DNA of 64,000 nt from Stomoxys calcitrans (Eukaryota; Arthropoda; Insecta; Diptera; Muscidae): positions 187,171,082 through 187,235,081 of the forward strand of contig NC_081552.1 in the NCBI RefSeq assembly GCF_963082655.1. Reading direction: 5' to 3'. This document shows, piece by piece, positions 11,301-20,913 of the stretch. Within the stretch, counting starts at the first letter, position 1. Each line of letters starts with the position of its first letter. The position numbers and the translations under genes are program-made. The notes beneath the pieces were generated by a model. It saw only the letters and a program-made list of their open reading frames with translations, searched no databases and was not told where the DNA came from.

Positions 11301-11568
11301 GTGTGATCGAGCGGCTCTAAAATTCGAATATTTCGAAAAATCTTTCTGAGCAAGGTTGCCTCCAATGCAACTAATATTCGCCCCAGTATCCAGCAGTCCG
11401 TACTCTTCAAAATCCAGGAAGGATACTTTCGCGTAGTAACGCATATCCTTTGGGTTGGAAACGATCGTAGAGACACGAATATTACGACAAAGTTTCCTAA
11501 CTTTGAAAAAATTTCGTAGACGAACAGTTGACCTCTTAGGCCTGGAAAGATGACAAATCGATGAAACA
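8358..11568 (-). pseudogene. Gypsy-A pol, main piece (protease, RT, RNase H, integrase)
   Basis: Open from the Gypsy-B junction to TGA at 8358. Protease: YGLLDTGANISCIG. RT: LCLDARRLNAVTRKDAYPLP, KLDLKDAFWQVGLDD, FVVMPFGLCNAPQT, catalytic YLDD near 10430. RNase H: FYLHCDASDFGIGAVLVQ, VTERECLAAIEAIKKFR, VVTDHSSLLWLM, DALSRIPEE. Integrase: HGGMAKTLELLRRTFYWPGM with the HHCC finger ending NCETCKTTKAP, then YIDILGPYPR, IVSDNGSQF and SNASERVNRS (D,D-34-E spacing). The C-terminal tail is GTYHAKDIRT. Its only defect is the Gypsy-B insertion, so Gypsy-A was coding-competent when hit. The apparent N-terminal 36 residues of the intact-looking frame (11570-11675) are Gypsy-B LTR sequence and not part of the protein. 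Confidence 0.92.
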
Positions 11569-13191
11569 TGTAATGTCCACGAAGGATATGGTGTACCTTT
11601 CTTAAAATCAGTCTTTCTAAACACCGTAGAATTTACTTGGATGAAGGACTGCGGGAGCCATTGAGTTGCTAGCAATCAGTCGGGTGGGGAGGTTCGGTCC
11701 TTTTCCGCATAAATCTTTATCCATTACATTAAATTATTTTAGACTCCCTATTTTTAAACAAAACTTTAAAAAAAAAAACTATATTAAACTTTACTGTGGG
11801 CCAAAATGACTAATAAAAAAAAACTGCCCCAAATTAGTCATTATTGAAAACAAATCTAACCAAATTACAAAGATATCCACGTCTTTTCCATTTTTAGATT
11901 CTCACCGATGTTCGTGTGAGAATGCGCTTCAATACCCTCACCAACCATTGTCCTGTATGCGCTTTATCAATTACCAGAACCCCTAACATACTTACATACT
12001 CTTCTTCACTTCACTGAGCAGGAAAACATATCTGGTTCAATTTACGAAGCCATTCCTTGGCATACAAATATAATTTTATTCAACACAAAATTCATGTTCT
12101 GTAAATTCATAATAAAAAAAATACGCATGAAAGGCTAATAATTCATAATATTAAAATCTTCATTCAAATATAAATTACAAGAAAAAAAGTAAATTAAAAT
12201 ATATTACAAAAAAAAATGTTACGGCCCTTAAGGGGTTAATGTATGCAAAGTATCTTTTCAAAACGCTTGCGAATATCGAAAAAAAAAAAAAATAGAAAGA
12301 CAAAAAAAAAAAAACAAATATATCAAAATTTACAAATTGACTTTTGCATGCTATGTATGTGCGGCTGTGTGCCTTTTTGTGTTTTTCTTTGTTAATATAA
12401 CAAGTAATGAGAGATCAAGTAAATGAGAGTAACTCAAACTGTTATACAAGTTCTTCTTTATAACATCTCTCTCCGAGTTAATAATTCAGAGACTACGATC
12501 TCATTACATGTTATAATCAATGTAAATCAATGTAAGAGGCAAATAAGAGAAAACATAAGAGAGTGATAACAGATGAGCTGTGAACAAACTTACCACCAAT
12601 GTCTCGATCTGAAGAAGGCCTCCTGCAAAATCTTTTTGGTGGCTGCTGCTGTAAAAAGAGTGGCTATGTTATGGAGTTCTCTTACAAAGACCTAAATTAC
12701 CTGTTAATTTTTTTTTTTTTAACTTTTTGAACTCTTAAAAGCACAAATTATGATTGACTCAGAGCAAAACAAACAAAAATAAAAAAAAGAAAAGAAGTAA
12801 TACCTTTGTTCTTATGAACAATAAAAAAAAGGGTGTATAATAAAAATAGTTGCATTCGAGGTTTTTGGCTAGTCGCTTAGCGATTGCCTAAGGGACATCT
12901 TGGGTAAAAGCTCCCCATGTAATTACTAATGCAACATCACTCGTGCTGCAAATGTGCGTAATTTGATGATGTCTAATGCCGCATCTGCCGACGCCAGTGG
13001 GAGTACAAAAACAACTATAGTAGTCTAGGTTGTTGAAAACATGAGTTTAAGGCCTTGGTTTATTCACTTGGTAGTTCTTTTTAAATCTCATCGGCCATTC
13101 AGATGTGGAGATTGATGGGTTGATTTCTTGTTATTGCACTAGCAGCTCATACAGGGAAACACTGCCAGTGCATCGGTTCTAGATACATATA

Positions 13192-13362
13192 GGTGCGGAT
13201 TTCTATGAATTCAAAAGTATTCCAATGGCGGGAATTGGGCATACGCTACACACAGCACTTGCCATAGGTGAGGTCGAACCATGTAGGAAAGGGGAAGAGA
13301 TGATTGTTCCAATAGGAGTTTTTGCCAAAAATAACCTTGATACTGGAGTTGAAAAAAATTAA
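13192..13362 (+). pseudogene. Plus-strand open frame in Gypsy-B LTR
   Basis: A 56-codon open stretch reads GADFYEFKSIPMAGIGHTLH, then TALAIGEVEPCRKGEEMIVP and IGVFAKNN. It begins just after a CATATAG acceptor-like site and ends with TAA. Composition is protein-like, but I do not recognise it and see no start or donor. The copy in the other LTR lies near 22539-22709. It could be captured host or viral coding sequence, or chance. Confidence 0.3.
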
Positions 13363-13622
13363 ACTAATTACCTTTTTATATGATTTTCACAATGCCACTT
13401 TCTCAACTAACCTTGATAATGATTTCAATAGGTATATCCACGTAAATGTCTCTGGTAGAAGTCCTGGTGGCAGCAAGAACAAGAGGAATCACGCTACCCG
13501 GTGGGCAGCGTAAATCCTGTAGGTATAAAACTTTGTTCGTACCACGGATTCCGAGTATGAGCAACAGATTGCAAATATAGCAATCCAAATAGAATTATCG
13601 TTTATTCGGTTACAATAGAAAT

Positions 13623-13769
13623 AATGGAACCGTTTTGTAGCACTGCGTTTGGTGTAGAAAAATTTGAAAAATTCTCACTTTCAACTGATGTGATTGTCAC
13701 TTTACGTACAGATTACTTTTTTAAGAGCACTTCGATGCAAACTCTTCGGACGTCTATTGAAAAAGGAAG
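13623..13769 (+). other. Short ATG-initiated frame in Gypsy-B LTR
   Basis: ATG-to-TAG frame of about 49 codons starting MEPFCSTAFGVEKFEKFSLS, just after an ACAATAG acceptor-like site. Unrecognised; possibly a further exon of the same captured material as 13192-13362. The copy in the other LTR starts near 22970. Confidence 0.22.
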
Positions 13770-14775
13770 TTAGTGACCAAAATTTGCTGTTCGTCACCTC
13801 AAATCTTGGTCAAATTGACATTTCTGCCAACAACAAAAAAATCGATAAATAAACCAATCATGTTGCCACCTTTAGGCTGATGAGCCAAAGTTGCAACATT
13901 AGGTATTTCACCTGGTGACTATTGTACGCAGATAAAATTTGCATATCGGATATATACCCATGAATAAAAGGTGTTTGAATCGTAAAAAAAAAATGATTTT
14001 AAAAAAAAACATCTAAGTGATTTTGCATTTCATATCTAATTAACAGTTTTCCATAACCATCTGTCTGACACACAGATATGTTTGACAAACATTAGCCAAG
14101 CACAAAACCATCTATGCTGTCATGTTATAAGCAACGGAATATCAGATCAAAATAAAAAGATACAAATTTCGACTTGCTTTTGATCTTTTGATTCATAACT
14201 GTGACAGTTATACGATCTACTATTGATCTTTTTTCGTAAACATAGATGTACAGACAATCAAAAGCAATTTAATCAAAATTTACCAAACGTTTCTGTGCAT
14301 ACTTTAATAAAATTTTTGACAAGAAAATACAAAAAAAAAAAAAAAAATTATAACTGATTGAGAACCATAATAATCTGAAGACGTTAATACAAAATGTATC
14401 TAAATGAAGGAATTTGAAAGCAGATGGAAAACTATGGAAATTATTGGAGTACAGACGATGGGATGATGGACTATAAAAAAAAAAAAACAATGGCATGTAT
14501 AATAAAAAAAAAAAGCTATGGATAAAGGCAAAGCAGACGCTATAGAACAATCGGCCCCGAAGGTAAAAACTAAGTGGACAATTGGTAAATATCATGAAAT
14601 TCCTAGTGATCGTAAAAACTATTTTCTGTGGTACATGGTACACTGATGTTCAGTTATGGCTTTCCCATAAAAAATTTGCCTTGGTATCTAGAGACTGTAC
14701 GGTGTGGGGAAATGTACACTACAAAACCAAGTAATTCGCTCATTTGTGAAGGCGAATTAATTGGAAATAGGACGA

Positions 14776-17700
14776 TTATGTGCGAATGTCCTTTGCGTGG
14801 AAAGTGCCAGCTAATCTCCCATTAAGGTCCTCAAGAATGTAATAGTGGCTTCCTAGTTTCTCCCTGACCTTAGCCTTTAAGAATACTGGAGCTAATTTCG
14901 AATTGAAATGCCTCTCCATATTACTTTGCGCAAAATTGCGTCTGTAGACCTCCTGTCCGACCGTAAATGTCTGTTGACGAACACGCAAGTTATATTGCTT
15001 TTGATTTTTCTCAAAAGCCTCCTTAATATGCTTCTTCAGATCCTGTCTTATCAATTGCAAGTCGTCGTCATGTGACAATCTAACAGAGGGTTCATTCAGG
15101 AGATTCAATTTCCTCAAAAGGTCATAAGTGGACGCGTGCGTAATCATATCAAACCCAAAAAGTGCATGGAAGGGTGAACAATCAATAGACTGGTGATATG
15201 AGTTTCGTAGTGCACAACTTACTGCAGATAAATTTTCATCCCATTGTCTGTGGTCGTGTTTGAGGTAAGCCCTAATGCCAGCGATAAGGGATCTGTTGAC
15301 CCTTTCCGAAGCATTAGCCTGGGGGGAATAAAGAGCTGTATAGACATGGTTAATACCTAAGGAAGTAAAAAACGCATTAAGGTCATTTGCGCGGAACTGA
15401 CTTCCGTTGTCGCTAATAATCGTCTCGGGTACACCGTACATATGGAAGATATTGCCTTGAAGAAAATCCTGAATGGCTGCAGAAGTAAATTTTCGCAGTG
15501 GACAAAGCCAGTGATACTTTGTCAAATGATCGAGGACGATCAGAAGACCAATAAAGCCGGTTTTGCTGCGAGGATATGGTCCAAGTATATCAATATATAG
15601 CCTCTGGAAAGGACGAGTGGATAAAGAGGGATTCACCATTGGCGGTTTCATTACCATGTTTGGCGATTTGGTCCTTTTACAGATCCCACACTCTCTGACA
15701 TACTTCCTAACATCTGTGACCATACCAGGCCAAAAGAAATGTCTTCGCAAAAGTTGAAGAGTCTTGTGCATGCCTCCATGGGCATTTACCGGAGTATCAT
15801 GGGCCACTGAAATTGTCTTCCTCCTCAACCTGACAGGAATCCATAACTTCCAGGCTTCCTGTTCCTGAATTTCATCCCCTGTGTAATGTCGCGTCCGGTA
15901 GTACACATATCTGTCTACTACCTTAACATCAGGGAACTTCGCCTGACTCTGGGTAACTCTATCCTTAAGACTTCTATAATCTTCGTCATCGAAGAAGGGC
16001 GAATCTAAATCGACTTCTGGCTCAGTCCATTCCAGGCCGGAAATTTCCCCGGGTATCCTTGAGAGGGCGTCAGGGACAACATTATCCTTCCCTTTCCTAT
16101 GGCTTATGGTGAATTTATAGCTTTGCAGCTTAAAAACCCATCGAGCTAATCGGCCGGTCAGGTCTGGTTGCCGCATAAGCCATAGCAAACTTGAGTGATC
16201 TGTTATTACTTCGAACTCTTGCAGTTCCAAGTAACAACGAAATTTCTTGATCGCTTCTATTGCCGCCAGGCATTCTCTCTCTGTGACGCTGTAATTACGC
16301 TGGGCAGAGTTCAGCTTTTTGCTCATATAGGCAATGGGCTTTTCATGACCTTCGTCATCTAGCTGAACCAAAACTGCCCCAATGCCATAATCACTAGCGT
16401 CGCAGTGGAGATAAAACTTTCTCGTAAAATCCGGGTTGGTTAGCACAGGTGCCGTGGTCAATAAAACTTTAATCCGTTCAAAAGCTTTTTGGGCAGCATC
16501 GGTCCAGAAAAACTTTTTCTTTGTGGAAACGATGTCCGTGATCGGAGATACTTCAGTGGAGAAATGCTGGATAAATCTCCTATACCAGCCCGCTAAACCG
16601 AGAAACCCGCGGACCTGCTTTAGGTTCCTGGGAACTGGCCACTGCGTTATAGCAACAATCTTATCATTATCGGTCATAATACCACCATTTCCAATGATGT
16701 AACCGAGATAATTCACTCTCGTTACACAAAAATGGCTTTTCGAGACATTCAATGTAAGGTTCGCCTTACGAAATTGACCGGAAATCCTCATTAAAATCTC
16801 GAGATGAGTTGGAAAGTCCTCTGAGACAATCACCAAGTCGTCTAAATATCCAAAAACGCTATGGCGGAGATCGGGTGGAATTATTTCGTCCATGAGACGA
16901 CACATGGTTTGAGCTGCGTTACACAACCCGAATGGCATGACCACAAACTGATACAGAGGCCTTCCCGGGACTGTAAACGCAGTCAAGTGTCTCGACTTCT
17001 CATCCAAACCGATCTGCCAAAAGGCGTCTTTTAAATCCAATTTGGATATAATATTGGCCTTCGGTAATCGTGCAAATATGCCCTCAATGTTCGGTAAAGG
17101 ATATGCATCCTTTTCCGTAACAGAATTCAACTTGCGGGCGTCAAGGCAAAGCCTAACTTTATTGGGTTTCACGACTAATCTCATCGGAGAACTCCATGAT
17201 GAGTTTGAGGGTTCTATAACTCCTAATTGTAGCATCCTGTCTATCTCAGCAAACATTAGTTTTTCCACTGCAGGAGATACAGGGTAAAACCTTTGTTTGA
17301 TGGGTTGGGCAGATCCTACGTTAATCGTATGCTTAAGAAGACTAGTTCGACCTAATCCCCTGGTTTCAAAGTTCGGAAACAAATCTATCACAGTTTGTAA
17401 CTGACAACGTTGGGACTCAGTAAGTGGGTACGCATCAGGGTTGGTCGATTGACCTTTGTCGACCAATTCACAATCAGAAAGGGCTGAAAAATTCAAATTA
17501 GACGGCTGGTCCTTGCCGTCGATGGCAGAGTTCGATGTAATCACGTGACCAGAACCAATCAAATCTGGAATCAAATTGAACATCTTACAAAAGTCGATCC
17601 CTAAGATAAGCCTCTGAGAAATACTGGGTATAATGAATAGTCGAAGTTGTCTCGTTTGATCCTTGAATGAAATATCGACCCTTATCCAACCAGAAACTTG

Positions 17701-18278
17701 TTGTGGACTACCATCAGCAGTATTCACAACCGATTTCACTCTGTCAAAATGGGGAAACTTAGAGAAATCCTGCAATGCTAAATCAGATCCTATGCAACTC
17801 ACGGTTGCACCAGTGTCTATTAAGCCGTACTCCTTAAAGCCTAGAAAAGACACTTTGGCATAATACCGTAAATCTTTTGGATTTGAAACAATGGTCGAAA
17901 TAACAAGTCGTTTACAAAGCTTTCTCATCTTAAAGAACTTTCTTAATCTAGTTGTGGAACGTTTCGGTTTTCTGATGTTCACAGAACATATCTCCGATGA
18001 ATTAAAAATCGCATTGCGTCTCGCACAGTATCGCTGCCATCGTACATGGTAAGGCAACTTTGGGTATAAAATTCTAGAAATAGGGGCACTATCTGCAGGG
18101 TCTGCCTGTATCGGCCGTTCCAAAATTGTAAATCTTTCTGAACTCTCAGAAATAATGTCGTTATCGGTAGAGTCGTGGGTTTCATAATTTCTATTCTGAA
18201 CTCCATTGGAACAAGTAGTTAATTCAGGGGTATCTACTGGGTTTTGTCCACTTGTGGACCGAAACTTTTCAAGTTTTT
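14776..18278 (-). CDS. Gypsy-B Pol polyprotein (protease, RT, RNase H, integrase)
   Basis: Intact frame of about 1,170 codons, expressed as a Gag-Pol fusion by -1 frameshifting; the open frame extends to 18315 inside gag. Protease active site YGLIDTGATVSCIG near residue 166 of the open frame. RT: LCLDARKLNSVTEKDAYPLP, KLDLKDAFWQIGLDE, catalytic YLDD near residue 489. RNase H: FYLHCDASDYGIGAVLVQ, SVTERECLAAIEAIKKFR, ITDHSSLLWLM. Integrase: HGGMHKTLQLLRRHFFWPGM, HHCC finger ending CGICKRTKSP, YIDILGPYPR near 907, IISDNGSQF near 968, QANASERVNRS near 1003 (D,D-34-E). The C-terminal tail is AKVREKLGSHYYILEDLNGR, ending HAKDIRT. No chromodomain and no env follow; the stop is 52 bp from the LTR. 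Nothing is missing, so the enzyme set should work. Confidence 0.95.
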
Positions 18279-20036
18279 TGAAGAAGTCTGTCTTCGATTG
18301 GCACACTTGATACAATTAGGCCTGTAGGTATTTTTGGACCCACATCCATAGCAAAAGACACTTCGCTCTTGGAGACAATCCTGCCAGTGATGTCCTACTG
18401 CATCACAATTCCAACAATTCGAAATTTGCTCTGACCTCTGTAAAGCCTCAATGACTTGTTCTGAACTGTCATCACTCAAAACAGGCCTATGTTCTTCTAT
18501 ATCTATTTCAGCTATATTTCGACGCTGCGTTTGAAAAGGAATAACACTACGATTCGGTAAAGTCCTGCGAACATAGTCGTCACTAAAAAAATTTTCTCGC
18601 ATTTGGACAAGCCTACGAAGATGAGAAATAGAATGGATCGGGACATAAAGAAGGTCCTGCCGAATATCTGGGCGAAGATTACGAGCTACATTTTCGATTA
18701 ATTCGGCTTCTGACATGGCCCTAGGAAGTCTATCCATCATGGCTGAAATTGACTCAAAGAAAGCGTCAAAAGTCTCGTTCGGCTTTTGTTTTCTGGCTCG
18801 AATTTCCTCCCTTATATCAAACGACGATCTAAATTCCCTGTACTGGTTCCTGAGGGCATCACAAAACGAGTTCCATTCAATTACCTGGACCTGCTTGTGA
18901 TAGCGCCAGTACCAGTCTCTAGCTTTGCCTGTAAGGAGGCTGTTCAAATTCCTACAAATGACGCTATAATCGCCATTAAAATAGTCGGTCGTAAGCGATC
19001 CTAATCGGTATAAAAATTCTTCCACACTCAATCCATTTGTGGAACCATCAAATCTCAAATTCCAGTTTTGGATGATTGACGTTATCTTATCTAATGGCAT
19101 GTTACCGGAAAAATTTGAACTATTTGAGCTATTGGGATTCTGAGCATTTTGAGGTACGTTGTTGCCAAAAGGTTGACCATCAGAAAATCTTGGTGGTATA
19201 TTCAAAAAAGCTTGACTTTGTAAATTATTGTTATCTTGTGGAAAATACCTATTTGGTAAAGAATTTGCCTGACCTTGAAAATTATAGTAACTATGCGATG
19301 GGACTTGACCTGAAAAAGGATTACCAGAGTAGACCTGCTGTCGATTCTGATTGTTGACATTGCAACTGAAAGGTAAATTATTCGTTCCCTGATCATGCTG
19401 TCGAGCAGCAACACATTGTGAATTAGTATTACTGTTGGGACCATCTACACTAACACCTGCATTCGTATTACCACCTCTTGGAAAAATATTCATATTCCGT
19501 AGAATTTTCGTTAAACTAGCCTCTATAATTCTTTCTATATCATCGCTGTTGCCATTACCGCTGGTACTTGCACTCCGATCTGGGGAAAAGGTATGATGAG
19601 ATACCTCTGCATCTCGACGAGGGGTCGTGGTTTTACCACCATTATTATTCAAATTTTCATTCTGATTTGTGTTAGGGTTATCATGAAATAAGTTTCGAGC
19701 GGAGCTTCTAGTATTGTAATGATTTGACATTGCTCCTCTACCTTTGCCTCGATTGGCATTTGATTTAGGCATACTCTTAGACGCTATAACTATTGGTCTT
19801 AGCTCGTTAGATTCGAAAACTCTCTTGCAGGTGGGACACCTATTGGAAGTCGCTATATGTGTTTCGATACAGGATCGATGAAACGGGTGTAAGCATTCAC
19901 CTAACACAAGACAATCATCACCATCTATCGTCATCTCCTTACAGATACTACACACTGAAGGCTCAAAAAAAAGTGGTAAGGTTGAAGCCGGCGGAGGTCG
20001 TGAAGACGAAGGTGGAGGGGAATTTTCCACAGGCAT
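18234..20036 (-). CDS. Gypsy-B Gag with N-terminal RING-H2 finger
   Basis: 600 aa from ATG 20034-20036; the frame is open a little further upstream but without an ATG. After a Pro/Ser-rich start, residues 29-70 form a RING-H2 finger (C29, C32, C48, H50, H53, C56, C67, C70) with exactly the spacing of Gypsy-A and the same CSIC and CPTC ends. A basic stretch, an Asn/Gln-rich linker (about 115-320) and the Gag core follow (NWNLRFDGSTNGLSVEEFLY, LLTGKARDWYWRY, FDIREEIRARKQKPNETFDA, RNLRPDIRQDLLYVP). Then come CCHC knuckle CWNCDAVGHHWQDC and a second knuckle lacking His (CYGCGSKNTYRPNC). It ends with SSKNLKSFGPQVDKTQ, overlapping pol in the -1 frame. Capsid-forming and RNA-binding roles follow from the family; the RING role is inferred. 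Conservation of the RING between two diverged subfamilies argues that it is under selection. Confidence 0.93.
   Translation of the reverse strand: MPVENSPPPSSSRPPPASTLPLFFEPSVCSICKEMTIDGDDCLVLGECLHPFHRSCIETHIATSNRCPTCKRVFESNELRPIVIASKSMPKSNANRGKGRGAMSNHYNTRSSARNLFHDNPNTNQNENLNNNGGKTTTPRRDAEVSHHTFSPDRSASTSGNGNSDDIERIIEASLTKILRNMNIFPRGGNTNAGVSVDGPNSNTNSQCVAARQHDQGTNNLPFSCNVNNQNRQQVYSGNPFSGQVPSHSYYNFQGQANSLPNRYFPQDNNNLQSQAFLNIPPRFSDGQPFGNNVPQNAQNPNSSNSSNFSGNMPLDKITSIIQNWNLRFDGSTNGLSVEEFLYRLGSLTTDYFNGDYSVICRNLNSLLTGKARDWYWRYHKQVQVIEWNSFCDALRNQYREFRSSFDIREEIRARKQKPNETFDAFFESISAMMDRLPRAMSEAELIENVARNLRPDIRQDLLYVPIHSISHLRRLVQMRENFFSDDYVRRTLPNRSVIPFQTQRRNIAEIDIEEHRPVLSDDSSEQVIEALQRSEQISNCWNCDAVGHHWQDCLQERSVFCYGCGSKNTYRPNCIKCANRRQTSSKNLKSFGPQVDKTQ
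18246..18279 (-). promoter_or_regulatory. Gypsy-B -1 ribosomal frameshift signal
   Basis: Slippery A_AAA_AAC (18273-18279, minus strand) in the gag frame TCA AAA AAC. After 13-14 nt there is a hairpin, GTCCA-CAAG-TGGAC (outer limits 18259-18246). The innermost stem pair is A:T here and T:A in Gypsy-A, a compensatory difference. The pol -1 frame is open across the site (TDFFKKLEKF). Confidence 0.78.
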
Positions 20037-20889
20037 CTTGACAATTTCTCCTAAAAAGAACTTACAAATGATTCCCAAAGAAATGTCTTAAAAATATCTA
20101 AAAGGAACTGATATTTACTCTACTCTGATGCACAAAACTTTTTGAAACTTTTTCCTTCATGCAAAACCAAAATCAAATTCAATTCGATTTAAATCCTGTT
20201 CCGAACAAAGTAAAAATATAATTATACTTAAAACAAATACTTCAATATATTTATATGAATAAATGGAAATATATTTTTATACCAAAATATATAGTATATA
20301 AAAAAAGAATTATTTTTTTATAAAAAATACGTATATATATATATTTATGCATATGTTTCCTTGCCACATTGTGAAGTTGGTGAAGAAGAAATATGTAATG
20401 CTGGAAAAGACAATAGATATAGGACTCAAAACTGGGCTATGGAATCTTGGTAACTCATTTAAACCTGGCTAATAGGATCAAACCAATGGATATTCTAAAC
20501 CAATATATTTCCTTTCAAACCAACGGTCACTAAACTGCTATTCTGCTAAATTAATGAAGTCCTTGATGGTCGAGAGGGTATTGGTGACATAGCTCAACTA
20601 TTAACAACTTTAAAGAAGTCAACAAAAAAAATATTTCAGTCGAATTCTCTACATGCCCTTGTTTCTTGATTCTACGAAAATGTCGCAGAATTTCAATCGG
20701 TTAGCTAATTCGGTCTTAAAATACGCCAAAATACTAAATTCCAGAAAGAAATCTACGACTATTTGCAAAAACAGATCCTAAGTTCATGAGACAATTGGAC
20801 CTCAAAACAAATGAAATCTATAAATCATAAAAAAAAATTAATAAATTGAAATATAAGAGCCAAAAAGGACGAGCACTATCATCTTTTCG
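20037..20889 (-). other. Gypsy-B 5' leader
   Basis: About 850 bp of AT-rich sequence between PBS and gag. No ORF or recognised motif. Confidence 0.5.
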
Positions 20890-20907
20890 GCCCCACGTTG
20901 GGCGCCA
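20890..20907 (-). other. Gypsy-B primer-binding site, tRNA-Lys
   Basis: Same exact TGGCGCCCAACGTGGGGC as in Gypsy-A, six bases from the 5' LTR. Confidence 0.9.
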
Positions 20908-20913
20908 AATTTA

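Larger units (their letters stand above)
11569..14723 (-). repeat. Gypsy-B 3' LTR (3155 bp)
   Basis: Direct repeat of 20914-24070. Contains AT-rich tracts, short plus-strand open frames (13192-13362, 13623-13769) and a donor-like site near 12590. On the minus strand the pol-proximal side reads CTTGGTTT before the LTR, so there is no normal polypurine tract. Confidence 0.95.

Noticed and set aside
11570..11675. N-terminal 36 residues of the apparent Gypsy-A pol frame
   Set aside because: The sequence is Gypsy-B LTR read in the same frame, starting at TTG; an artefact of the nested insertion. The same applies to the LTR-encoded ends of the BEL frames at 5199-5257 and 29925-29987.
14724..14775. 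Search for an env gene or chromodomain in Gypsy-A and Gypsy-B
   Set aside because: Only 52-55 bp lie between the pol stop and the 3' LTR in each element, and the integrase tail has no chromodomain-like residues.
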